Made by a program: the position numbers and the translations under genes | Notes under the pieces: model-generated | Told to the model about the DNA's origin: nothing | Databases searched by the model: none | What the model saw: the letters and a program-made list of their open reading frames with translations, nothing else | Origin: Ruminococcus sp. UBA5129 | GTDB taxonomy: Bacteria; Bacillota; Clostridia; Oscillospirales; Ruminococcaceae | Direction of reading: 5' to 3' | Assembly: GCA_002414125.1 (NCBI GenBank) | Contig: DHYN01000002.1 | Location: 32,520 to 37,884 of the forward strand | Length of the DNA: 5,365 nt | In this document: positions 1 to 5,365 of the stretch, one piece after another | Layout of the letters: each line of letters begins with the position of its first letter | Numbering within the stretch: position 1 is the first letter of the stretch

Positions 1-2
1 TC

Positions 3-479
3 AAGTCAAGGATGCTACACCTCTTCAGCGAGCTCGTAAAAGACGGCTCAGAGGAACAGCACACCTCCGAGCTTGAGGAATTCGCAAAGGAACGCTTTGA
101 CGGCAGACGCGCTCTGCTCGTTGAGGACAACGAACTGAATGCCGAGATCGCTACCGAGATACTCACTATGGTCGGTCTCGAGATCGAGCACGCCCATGAC
201 GGAAAGGAAGCCGTTGACATAATGACCTCTGTCGAGGAGAACTATTTCGATATTGTCTTTATGGACATTCAAATGCCTGTCATGAACGGATATGAAGCAT
301 CAAGAGCGATAAGAACGCTCCCGAGCGATTACGCGCGTTCGGTACCTATTCTCGCGATGACAGCCAATGCCTTTGCTGAGGATGTTGCCGCGGCAAAAAA
401 TGCAGGCATGAACGAGCACATCGCAAAGCCTCTCGACCTCAATCAACTTCTCCGTGCTCTCAAAAAGTGGCTGAAATAA
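3..479 (+). CDS. Receiver (REC) domain, C-terminal part of a probable hybrid sensor histidine kinase; 5' end outside window
   Basis: Phosphoacceptor domain of a two-component phosphorelay, cytoplasmic. Counting from the Met codon at 12, the REC fold runs from about residue 33 to 153: start motif ALLVEDNELN (34-43) with acidic E38 and D39, phosphoacceptor D85 in VFMDIQMPVMNG, conserved T117 in AMTAN, and K139 in the AKPLD motif. The frame is open back to the window edge, and the ATG at 12 has no well-spaced ribosome site (only AAGG touching the ATG), so I treat this as a truncated gene and not as a complete 155-residue protein. The VEDNxLN...MDIQMPVMNGYEA pattern is the form usually found at the end of hybrid histidine kinases (established family knowledge); the kinase part would lie to the left and is not visible. 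A free-standing response regulator with a short N-terminal extension is the alternative. It converges on the - strand genes and shares their terminator, so it is not part of that operon. Confidence 0.85.
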   Translation, partial: KSRMLHLFSELVKDGSEEQHTSELEEFAKERFDGRRALLVEDNELNAEIATEILTMVGLEIEHAHDGKEAVDIMTSVEENYFDIVFMDIQMPVMNGYEASRAIRTLPSDYARSVPILAMTANAFAEDVAAAKNAGMNEHIAKPLDLNQLLRALKKWLK

Positions 480-482
480 CAT

Positions 483-528
483 AAAACAACAGGGAGACCT
501 CTCATCGGAGAAGTCTCCCTGTTGTTTT
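483..528. terminator. Bidirectional rho-independent terminator between convergent genes
   Basis: A perfect 16-base inverted repeat pairs 483-498 (AAAACAACAGGGAGAC) with 513-528. After one mismatch (499/512) the stem continues with four pairs (500-503 with 508-511), closed by an ATCG loop. Because the arms begin with AAAA and end with TTTT, transcripts from both strands get a GC-rich stem followed by U residues. It starts 3 bases after the stop codon of the receiver gene and overlaps by two bases the TAA stop (529-527) of the lipoprotein gene, so it can end both. Confidence 0.9.
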
Positions 529-1123
529 AACGAATATCCATCCCCTCGAGAATGGTCTTGGGTATCGCAGCCATATGCATGAATCCGCCCATCTCTTCCG
601 TGACCATATCTCCGTCCTTCGGAAAGTAGCTGTCGTTATCAAGCGAGAATCCGAGCCGCTTTCTGTCGTCGATATATATCTTATCGGCGTGCAGATAATG
701 CCCTCCGCTTGGAACCTCAGCGTAACAGACCGCGTAGTCGTAATCATCGAGGGAGTATTTCGCCTTCATATCCTGAAAAGCCTCAGCGATACCGTTTACC
801 ATGCCGATCTCGCTGTCCTCCTCGGACTGCTTCAAGCCGTAGCTTTCCTCCGCAAAGGCAAGCTCCTCCTCATTCGTGATGAGGACAACCTCCAAACGCG
901 GCGGTATCCTTTCTCCTGACAGGCAGCCGCATGTAAAGCTGTTGACAAAGACGCCGTCTTCCTCACCAAAGATAAGCCTCTCGACTGTCGGAGCGGTCTT
1001 TTCCGTGACCATCTCGGGAGCAGTCGGCTCAATGTCGGCACGGCTCGATGATTCGTCATTTGTTATTGCTCCGCAGCCAATCAGCGGTATAGCTATACAT
1101 GCTGCAATAATCATCTTTTTCAT
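527..1123 (-). CDS. Small secreted lipoprotein of unknown function, 198 residues
   Basis: I do not recognise the family with confidence. The N-terminus MKKMIIAACIAIPLIGCG is a lipoprotein signal with lipobox LIGC and lipidated C17, so the protein should be anchored to the outer face of the membrane. Residues 20-47 are a Ser/Pro/Glu-rich linker. The folded part, about 48-198, is acidic and contains a CGC pair (C65, C67), a lone C133, and a SGGHYLHADKIYID stretch (139-152) in which Gly-Gly-His/Tyr is followed by a predicted beta strand. The order 'TNEEEL...DYDYAVCYAEVPSGGHYLHADKI...MAAIPKTI' faintly recalls the PrcB-type protease-complex domain (weak, by eye). I chose the ATG at 1123 because it has GGAGGTG close upstream and begins the signal peptide; a TTG 90 bases further up would bury the signal. 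It lies 125 bases after the dockerin gene, same strand. Confidence 0.85.
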   Translation of the reverse strand: MKKMIIAACIAIPLIGCGAITNDESSSRADIEPTAPEMVTEKTAPTVERLIFGEEDGVFVNSFTCGCLSGERIPPRLEVVLITNEEELAFAEESYGLKQSEEDSEIGMVNGIAEAFQDMKAKYSLDDYDYAVCYAEVPSGGHYLHADKIYIDDRKRLGFSLDNDSYFPKDGDMVTEEMGGFMHMAAIPKTILEGMDIR

Positions 1124-1128
1124 AGTGA

Positions 1129-1135
1129 CACCTCC
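1129..1135 (-). promoter_or_regulatory. Ribosome binding site of the lipoprotein gene
   Basis: GGAGGTG on the - strand, 5 bases before the ATG at 1123 (7 bases if GGAGG is taken as the core). It fixes the start at this ATG, which opens the lipoprotein signal sequence, and rules against the longer TTG start. Confidence 0.8.
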
Positions 1136-1162
1136 AATTTTTGTATTCACATATAAGTGTCC

Positions 1163-1185
1163 AAAAAAGAGGCATTTGCTGCATC
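1163..1185 (-). terminator. Weak candidate terminator after the dockerin gene
   Basis: On the - strand GATGC (1185-1181) can pair with GCCTC (1173-1169) with one internal mismatch and a 7-base loop, followed by CTTTTTT (T run at 1168-1163). The stem is short and imperfect, so at most partial termination between the dockerin and lipoprotein genes is plausible. I would not rely on it. Confidence 0.2.
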
Positions 1186-1216
1186 GAAAACGTGAATTCG
1201 GCAGGTGACCCAATTA

Positions 1217-1245
1217 TTCCGTGCAGGTTTTGTGCATTCTGTCAA
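1217..1245 (-). promoter_or_regulatory. Possible promoter for the lipoprotein gene, weak
   Basis: A consensus -35 hexamer TTGACA lies at 1245-1240 on the - strand, only 3 bases beyond the dockerin stop codon. The best -10-like hexamer, AATAAT, follows after 21 bases, which is longer than the usual 16-18, and no better -10 is seen at the right distance. The perfect -35 in the 125-base gap makes separate transcription of the lipoprotein possible, but the evidence is slight. Confidence 0.22.
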
Positions 1246-1248
1246 GCA

Positions 1249-2046
1249 TTACCAAGTCGGATTGCCGCCTGTAGACTTCTTTGCGTAATATGCAAGGATG
1301 AACGAAGCATCAACGGAATCGACCTCGCCGTCCTCGTTGACATCGCCTGCGATGAACTGTCTTTCGGTAAACGTCCTTTTTCCGCCAGTCGAGATCCTTG
1401 CGTACTCGGCAAGAACGAGAGATGCATCGACTGCATCTACCTCTCCGTCCTCATTGACATCGCCCTTTATAGCTCTTTTATCGAGGAAGAAAGTGACCCT
1501 TTTCTCTTCACAGGCAACGCCGTTAAAGGTCGATTCGGCTGTCTCAACGCTGTATTTTTCCTCGGTATCCTCGACCTTGAAGTCGATCGAAAAGATCTCG
1601 TATTTCTTCTTTCCGCCGTTGTTGTCGCTGTCGGGAACAGTGAACGTTTCCTCCGCAAATTCACTGCTCGGGATGCGAAGCTCGGTATCCTTTGCGCTGA
1701 AAGTGATAGTGTATATCCTTCCGTCAGTGATCTTCTCATTCTCATCGAGAACGAGATCGTAGCCCTCCATATCGAATGCGTACAGAGTTCCCTCCGTGGA
1801 GTTTAGCGTTGTCTCATAGTAAAGAGTATTTTGAGTCTCGGGCGAAGCAAATGTGATCTTCACCTTGAGCTCTGAATTATCGGGAATATTGAAAACAACA
1901 CCGCCGCTCACGTCATTTGAGTTGAACTCCTTAAAAACAGGCTCTGCGAATTTAACATTCTCCTCGCCGTCTATAGCGGCAGCATTCGTAAAAACGGGTG
2001 CAGCGAGCATCGCTGCGGCTGTAATAGCTGTGATGAGCTTTTTCAT
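1249..2046 (-). CDS. Secreted dockerin-bearing protein with a non-catalytic N-terminal beta-rich region, 265 residues
   Basis: The protein starts with a Sec signal peptide (MKKLITAITAAAMLAAPVFTNAAA; cleavage likely around residues 22-24). Residues about 28-190 look beta-rich and Ig-like, with an acidic, alternating hydrophobic pattern, and no glycosidase or esterase motif. The C-terminus is a type I dockerin of two repeats: GDVNEDGEVDAVDAS (195-209) and GDVNEDGEVDSVDAS (234-248). Calcium ligands of the first are D196, N198, D200, E202, D204 and D207; of the second D235, N237, D239, E241, D243 and D246. Dockerins bind cohesin modules of scaffoldins (established), so this protein is probably tethered in a cohesin-based complex or at the cell surface. 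From memory, Ruminococcus genomes hold many proteins with this layout and the same STGGxPxW ending. The start has AAGGAG 8 bases upstream; the gene begins 2 bases after the SGNH gene stop, which implies translational coupling. Ligand of the N-terminal region: unknown. Confidence 0.92.
   Translation of the reverse strand: MKKLITAITAAAMLAAPVFTNAAAIDGEENVKFAEPVFKEFNSNDVSGGVVFNIPDNSELKVKITFASPETQNTLYYETTLNSTEGTLYAFDMEGYDLVLDENEKITDGRIYTITFSAKDTELRIPSSEFAEETFTVPDSDNNGGKKKYEIFSIDFKVEDTEEKYSVETAESTFNGVACEEKRVTFFLDKRAIKGDVNEDGEVDAVDASLVLAEYARISTGGKRTFTERQFIAGDVNEDGEVDSVDASFILAYYAKKSTGGNPTW
1282..1347 (-). repeat. Dockerin repeat 2 (residues 234-255)
   Basis: This 66-base unit encodes the second calcium-binding loop plus helix, GDVNEDGEVDSVDASFILAYYA. 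It matches the first unit (1399-1464) at 18 of 22 residues and at roughly four fifths of bases, and the likeness continues into the STGG tails that follow both. The two units are 117 bases apart, start to start. Confidence 0.85.
1399..1464 (-). repeat. Dockerin repeat 1 (residues 195-216)
   Basis: First calcium-binding loop plus helix, GDVNEDGEVDAVDASLVLAEYA. It differs from repeat 2 at four residues (A/S, L/F, V/I, E/Y). Three of these lie in the helix after the loop, the surface which in characterised dockerins contacts the cohesin, so the two faces may not be equivalent (inference). Confidence 0.85.
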
Positions 2047-2048
2047 TC

Positions 2049-3521
2049 TTATCTCTCCTTATCATTATTTCGTATTGAAACTGTAACACTGTTTAGATCG
2101 GGAATCATGCTCAGCTCTTCCTTCGGGATATAGAGCGAAAATCCCCTGTCGCTTACAGTTTCGGTCATTCCGAGGAGCTTGTCCTCGAAGCAGTTGAACG
2201 CCTCAAACGTCCGACCGCCGACCGTCACATATATCTCATCCATATCACCAAGCTCCGCCGACTCGTCAATAAGTCCATATATGTGGTGATAGAGATTAGC
2301 ATCCTCGTAAAATTTGGCACACTCGGCTTCCGAGACGTTTAGCGCCGATATATCGCGCTCAGGAGCTGCCATAACGGGAGCATATTTCTGTAGATTACCG
2401 AGATTGCGCTCGACTATCTCAAGCACTACTGTTTTTGCTTCTCCGGAAGCGATCGCGTCCGTCCTGTACGGAACAGTCCTGCTGAACTCGGCGCTTGCGA
2501 ACGACTCAGCCATAAACGGAAGTATCGCCTCTCCGTAGGAATCGCGGTACATCAAAAGACTTCCATCCGCACCCTCGCATGCAGTCTTTATGGTGACATC
2601 ATCAAGACCTCTGAATCTGCCGACATATTCATAGCCAAAGTCTGCCGCATAGTTGAACTGTTCATCGCACGCAGGTCTCATCGGATAGAGCATCTCCGCA
2701 AGATCGCCGAGACGTTCATGCGTAATCGTGGGAACGATGCCCGAATAGTCGTCAAACTGCTTTCCTCCGAGGCTTCCGAGCACGGCATTTCTCGCCGCAA
2801 GCGCGCCTGCGTTGTTCCAGTGGGTATCGGTCATGTGGTAGAGCAGGACAGGCGAATCCGCCTTTTTGCTCCGAAGCACCTCCCTCATATCAAGGAATCC
2901 GAACGATTCCGTCGCATCAAAGTCTCCACCGGGAGAAAGTGAGCCTTCATAAGCCGACATATAAATGTCCCGCCGCTCCCCTATGATACGCACGAGCTTG
3001 TCGTAATTGCCCTCCTGCGATGAGACCTTGTAGTTGTACGGCATATACTCGGGGTAGACCGAATTTTTGTTCGGAGCTGCGAAAAACAGAAATTCCGCAT
3101 CGTTTCGGGAGCAGAATTCACTCATCAGCCCGAGGTTGTGGCAGATATTGTTCACTGCCCTGTCGCTGAGAACGTTATTATGCATGAAGTCATCGGCTGT
3201 CGGCGCATAGTAGAGCCAGCCGTCCCTGCCGACAATTACATCCGCGTTCGCCGAAGTGCCTGTCAACTCTGCTCTGAGCTCGCCGTCAAGCGTTACGAGC
3301 CTTTGACGCAGACCGAAGTGCTCCGAGAAGTAGGTGTCGAATTGTGAGAAGAAGTCGGCATTGAGCTTTCCGTCCTCAGTAGTTATCTTTGGCGCTTCCG
3401 CGAGTCTGCGCTTCTCGGCGCTTTCGTTTCCCTTTGACAGCGGCATCGTCACCGCAGGCACGAGGCATATTCCCACGAACAATGCGGAATATACCGTATA
3501 AAGAAGCTTCTTTCTTTTCAT
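2049..3521 (-). CDS. AlgJ/AlgX-like SGNH-type O-acetyltransferase partner of the MBOAT protein, 490 residues
   Basis: Predicted to move acetyl groups, delivered by the MBOAT protein, onto an extracellular glycan. A basic start (KRKK) and hydrophobic segment, about residues 6-27, form an uncleaved anchor or signal, leaving the rest outside. The region 55-105 has the family's FDTYFSEHFGLR and GRDGWLYY motifs. The catalytic set is D232 and H234 in TDTHWN and S328 in RDSYG. The 94-residue spacing from His to Ser is close to that I recall for AlgX (H176, S269). Residues about 395-490 form a C-terminal extension rich in predicted beta strands, which could bind glycan (inference). I chose the ATG at 3521 because GAGGAGGT lies 7 bases upstream; the GTG at 3530 would sit directly on that site. 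The gene follows the MBOAT stop by 13 bases. The exact polymer, and whether the group is acetyl, cannot be read from sequence. Confidence 0.88.
   Translation of the reverse strand: MKRKKLLYTVYSALFVGICLVPAVTMPLSKGNESAEKRRLAEAPKITTEDGKLNADFFSQFDTYFSEHFGLRQRLVTLDGELRAELTGTSANADVIVGRDGWLYYAPTADDFMHNNVLSDRAVNNICHNLGLMSEFCSRNDAEFLFFAAPNKNSVYPEYMPYNYKVSSQEGNYDKLVRIIGERRDIYMSAYEGSLSPGGDFDATESFGFLDMREVLRSKKADSPVLLYHMTDTHWNNAGALAARNAVLGSLGGKQFDDYSGIVPTITHERLGDLAEMLYPMRPACDEQFNYAADFGYEYVGRFRGLDDVTIKTACEGADGSLLMYRDSYGEAILPFMAESFASAEFSRTVPYRTDAIASGEAKTVVLEIVERNLGNLQKYAPVMAAPERDISALNVSEAECAKFYEDANLYHHIYGLIDESAELGDMDEIYVTVGGRTFEAFNCFEDKLLGMTETVSDRGFSLYIPKEELSMIPDLNSVTVSIRNNDKER
2055..2060 (-). promoter_or_regulatory. 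Ribosome binding site of the dockerin gene, inside the end of the SGNH gene
   Basis: AAGGAG, 8 bases before the dockerin ATG at 2046, is formed by the last Lys-Glu codons of the SGNH gene, whose TAA stop (2051-2049) lies between the site and the start. Ribosomes finishing the SGNH gene can therefore restart at once on the dockerin gene. Confidence 0.85.
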
Positions 3522-3528
3522 CACTCGC

Positions 3529-3536
3529 ACCTCCTC
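3529..3536 (-). promoter_or_regulatory. Ribosome binding site of the SGNH gene, overlapping the MBOAT stop codon
   Basis: GAGGAGGT overlaps the TGA stop (3537-3535) of the MBOAT gene and lies 7 bases before the ATG at 3521. It decides between the two in-frame starts: the GTG at 3530 has its first base within this site and has no other ribosome site. Confidence 0.85.
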
Positions 3537-4947
3537 AGAAACGGAAATAGATAAACGGATTATAAGTCGCCGATGAGAGCGTCACGATGCATATGAGAAG
3601 CAGTACCAGTGATACCGCATAAGCGCTGACCTCAAGGTAGAGCGCCGAGCTCTCCGACTTAACCTTTCCGCGTATCGTCCTGCACACGGGCATCGAGAAG
3701 ATCACCGCGCACACGAACATGATAATATACATGGGACTGAGCTGAGCCAAGAACTGCGACCACGCACCGTCACCGATGCGAAACGTTGTCGGATCGATCA
3801 TTTTGCCGATATAGCGGACAGCTTGTCCGAGCGTATCGGCTCTGAAAAAGACGAAAGCGAATATCGTCACAAGAAGCGCATAGACATGCCGAAGCGGTTT
3901 CCACCATTTTTCGGGCTTTAACAGCTTATAAGACTCAAACATCATGAATGCACCGTTGAGGAGTCCCCACACGATAAAATTCATGCTTGCACCGTGCCAA
4001 AGACCTGTGCAAAAGAACACAGCAAGCTTGTTGAAGGCTGTCCTCAGCTCGCCCTTGCGGTTGCCGCCGAGCGGTATATAGAGGTATTCCTTGAACCACG
4101 TTGACACCGATATGTGCCAGCGGCGCCAAAATTCCTGCATACTTCCCGATATGTACGGGTAGTCGAAATTTTCTCTGAACGTGAACCCGAACATTTTTCC
4201 AAGCCCTATCGCCATATCGCTGTAGCCGCTGAAATCAAAGTATATCTGGAAAAGATACGAAACCGCACCGAGCCATGACAGCAGTATTGAAAGATGTGCG
4301 GTATCCATAGCGTAGATCGTATCGGCAGCCATTGCCATGGTATTTGCGATGAGCAGCTTTTTGGAAAGTCCGAATATGAAGCGGCGTATTCCCTGTGCCG
4401 TCATATCGGCACTGACAGTCCTGTGATCTATCTGATCGGCAAAATCGTAGTACTTGACGATCGGACCTGCCACGAGCTGCGGAAAAAAGGTTATATACAG
4501 CGCGACCTTGTATGGATTACGCTGAACGTATCTCGGTTCTTTATAGGAGTCTATAACATAGGACATAGCCTGAAACGTATAGAATGAAATGCCTATCGGA
4601 AGCGCAATATGCGGTATCCTCATATTCACGAACGGGAGCAAATTAGCTGTTTCCGCCGCGAATGCCGCGTACTTGAACACTCCGAGCATTCCGAGATTCG
4701 CTAATATGCCGATCACGAGCACGGGCTTGCGGACTTTACACTCCGCGCTCATTGCAAGTCCGAAAAAATAGTTCATCACAATGGAGATCAGCATCAGCAC
4801 GATCGCTTTCGGTTCGCCGTATGCATAGAAGAAAATGCTGAAAACAAGGAGCAGTATATTCTTTGCCGTCATCGTCGGGATGATCCTGTAGAGGATATAC
4901 ACCGATGTCAAGAACAGAAATATAAATACGGGACTGCTGAATACCAT
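3535..4947 (-). CDS. MBOAT-family membrane O-acyltransferase (AlgI/DltB/PatA-like), 470 residues
   Basis: Polytopic membrane protein that passes acyl (probably acetyl) groups from the cytoplasm to an extracellular acceptor. Length and layout fit AlgI-type proteins: hydrophobic segments near the N-terminus (about 5-23, 31-62, 76-98), the PIGISFYTFQ motif (117-126), FFPQLVAGPI (154-163), YFDFSGYSDMAIG (236-248), WRRWHIS with H278 (274-280), GLWHGA with H318 (315-320), and the typical end NPFIYFRF (463-470). H318 matches the conserved catalytic histidine of MBOAT enzymes (H322 in AlgI, as I recall). The ATG at 4947 has AAAGGAG 7 bases upstream. The downstream gene is an AlgJ/AlgX-like protein, which points to glycan O-acetylation; the lack of dltA, dltC or dltD-like genes next to it speaks against teichoic acid D-alanylation. 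All key residues are intact. Substrate unknown. Confidence 0.95.
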   Translation of the reverse strand: MVFSSPVFIFLFLTSVYILYRIIPTMTAKNILLLVFSIFFYAYGEPKAIVLMLISIVMNYFFGLAMSAECKVRKPVLVIGILANLGMLGVFKYAAFAAETANLLPFVNMRIPHIALPIGISFYTFQAMSYVIDSYKEPRYVQRNPYKVALYITFFPQLVAGPIVKYYDFADQIDHRTVSADMTAQGIRRFIFGLSKKLLIANTMAMAADTIYAMDTAHLSILLSWLGAVSYLFQIYFDFSGYSDMAIGLGKMFGFTFRENFDYPYISGSMQEFWRRWHISVSTWFKEYLYIPLGGNRKGELRTAFNKLAVFFCTGLWHGASMNFIVWGLLNGAFMMFESYKLLKPEKWWKPLRHVYALLVTIFAFVFFRADTLGQAVRYIGKMIDPTTFRIGDGAWSQFLAQLSPMYIIMFVCAVIFSMPVCRTIRGKVKSESSALYLEVSAYAVSLVLLLICIVTLSSATYNPFIYFRF

Positions 4948-4954
4948 AGGTTCA

Positions 4955-4961
4955 CTCCTTT
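4955..4961 (-). promoter_or_regulatory. Ribosome binding site of the MBOAT gene
   Basis: AAAGGAG on the - strand, 7 bases before the ATG at 4947, inside the 32-base gap after the upstream gene. The gap has no room for a separate promoter with terminator, so the MBOAT gene is probably read through from upstream. Confidence 0.8.
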
Positions 4962-4979
4962 ATGGTCTTTTCAACGGCA

Positions 4980-5363
4980 TCAGACATTTGCATAGTAGTC
5001 GATGCTTGTGATCGAAGTGCCGGATACGCCGATCGTAAGCTCCTGTCCCGAGCCTGCGCTGTAGGTGTAGTAGCTGCCGCTCTTCTGATAGCCTGTGCCA
5101 TAGAGCGCCTCCATATCGGACACGCTCATTCCGACCTTGAGACCGTCGGCGGTGGAGTATGACGGAGAGGTTATCTCAATCTCGTAGATGATGCTCTGCT
5201 CGCCCTGTAAATATGTGTATATCGTAAGTCCGCTGTAGGTGTATACCCTCTGATCTGCGCCGTTGCTTAGACATCCGGGAGCATCGGAAACATCGCTCGG
5301 AGTGCCGAGAGCGGCTACAAGACCTGCCGCATCGGTATACCAGAAGCCGACACGACTGCTGCC
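4980..5363 (-). CDS. C-terminal 127 residues of an unrecognised, probably extracellular protein; 5' end outside window
   Basis: The frame is open from the window edge to a TGA at 4982-4980; the start lies to the right. It is easily missed because no long ATG-initiated frame covers it. The visible part is rich in Gly, Ser, Thr and Tyr and has no membrane segment, as in secreted or surface proteins. Two related halves can be seen: one with ALGTPSDV, an APGC stretch and VYTYSGLTIYTY (residues about 18-51), and one with GLKVGMSVSDMEALYGTG, YYTYSAG and SITSIDYYA (about 74-125). The phrase 'GLKVGMSVSDMEALYG' recalls small repeat domains ('GIxxGxxxxDVxxxYG') frequent in extracellular lipoproteins of Clostridia; this is recollection, not a search result. 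Codon use resembles the neighbours. It ends 32 bases before the MBOAT start on the same strand, so it is probably the preceding gene of the operon. Function unknown. Confidence 0.72.
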   Translation of the reverse strand, partial: GSSRVGFWYTDAAGLVAALGTPSDVSDAPGCLSNGADQRVYTYSGLTIYTYLQGEQSIIYEIEITSPSYSTADGLKVGMSVSDMEALYGTGYQKSGSYYTYSAGSGQELTIGVSGTSITSIDYYANV

Positions 5364-5365
5364 GA

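Noticed and set aside
12..14. ATG at 12 as the true start of a free-standing response regulator
   Set aside because: The frame stays open upstream to the window edge and only AAGG directly touches the ATG, so a start here is poorly supported; the gene is treated as truncated.
1149..1160. Near-palindrome CACATATAAGTG upstream of the lipoprotein gene as a regulator site
   Set aside because: It carries mismatches at symmetric positions and is short; no known operator is recognised.
575..1208. Two + strand open frames opposite the lipoprotein gene
   Set aside because: They are shadows of the lipoprotein gene; no ribosome sites and no recognisable protein features.
1124..1213. TTG at 1213 as start of the lipoprotein gene
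   Set aside because: It would add 30 residues before the lipoprotein signal, and the strong ribosome site sits at the ATG at 1123.
1201..1228. Direct repeat GCAGGT at 1201-1206 and 1223-1228, spaced 22 bases, as an operator
   Set aside because: Six bases are too short to stand out from chance, and there is no symmetry or nearby regulator gene.
1141..1806. Long + strand open frame of 221 codons opposite the dockerin gene
   Set aside because: It lies antisense to a gene with signal peptide, ribosome site and dockerin repeats. Its own product is Ser/Leu/Cys-rich with no motif, and its start has no ribosome site; it reflects codon bias of the real gene.
3522..3530. GTG at 3530 as start of the SGNH gene
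   Set aside because: The codon overlaps the ribosome site GAGGAGGT and would have none of its own; the ATG at 3521 has the right spacing.
3535..4947. MBOAT gene as DltB of the teichoic acid D-alanylation system
   Set aside because: No dltA, dltC or dltD-like gene adjoins it; the partner has AlgX-type TDTHWN and RDSYG motifs, which fits glycan O-acetylation better.
4962..5162. + strand open frame of 66 codons at the right edge
   Set aside because: It is antisense to the partial secreted protein, whose frame stays open to the window edge and shows internal repeats.

Overview
The window looks like part of a chromosome of an anaerobic, gut- or rumen-type Firmicute close to Ruminococcus (Oscillospiraceae). 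The strongest pointer is a secreted protein ending in two dockerin repeats of the GDVNxDGxVDxVDAS type, a form I associate with Ruminococcus-like genomes. Strong AGGAGG-type ribosome sites and Gram-positive-style lipoprotein and Sec signals agree. No database search was possible, so the taxon is an inference.

Layout: at the left edge, on the + strand, is the 3' end of a gene for a receiver domain, most likely the C-terminus of a hybrid sensor histidine kinase (3-479). A long inverted repeat (483-528) ends this gene and also the leftward genes that converge on it. Everything else is on the - strand and is read from right to left: the C-terminus of an unrecognised extracellular protein (5363-4980), an MBOAT-family membrane O-acyltransferase (4947-3535), an AlgJ/AlgX-like SGNH O-acetyltransferase partner (3521-2049), a secreted dockerin protein (2046-1249), and a small lipoprotein of unknown function (1123-527).

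The gaps in the - strand group are 32, 13 and 2 bases down to the dockerin gene. Two of the ribosome sites lie on or inside the end of the preceding gene. The first four genes therefore look like one co-transcribed, translationally coupled operon. The lipoprotein follows after 125 bases that hold only weak promoter-like and terminator-like signals, so it may be the operon's last gene or a separate unit.

Working model (inference): the MBOAT protein passes acetyl groups from the cytoplasm across the membrane, and the membrane-anchored SGNH protein places them on an extracellular glycan. The dockerin protein, made from the same message, would be secreted and held at the cell surface or in a cohesin-based assembly. 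The pairing of a glycan O-acetylation module with a non-catalytic dockerin protein is the most interesting point of the window. No mobile element, CRISPR array, rRNA or tRNA was seen.
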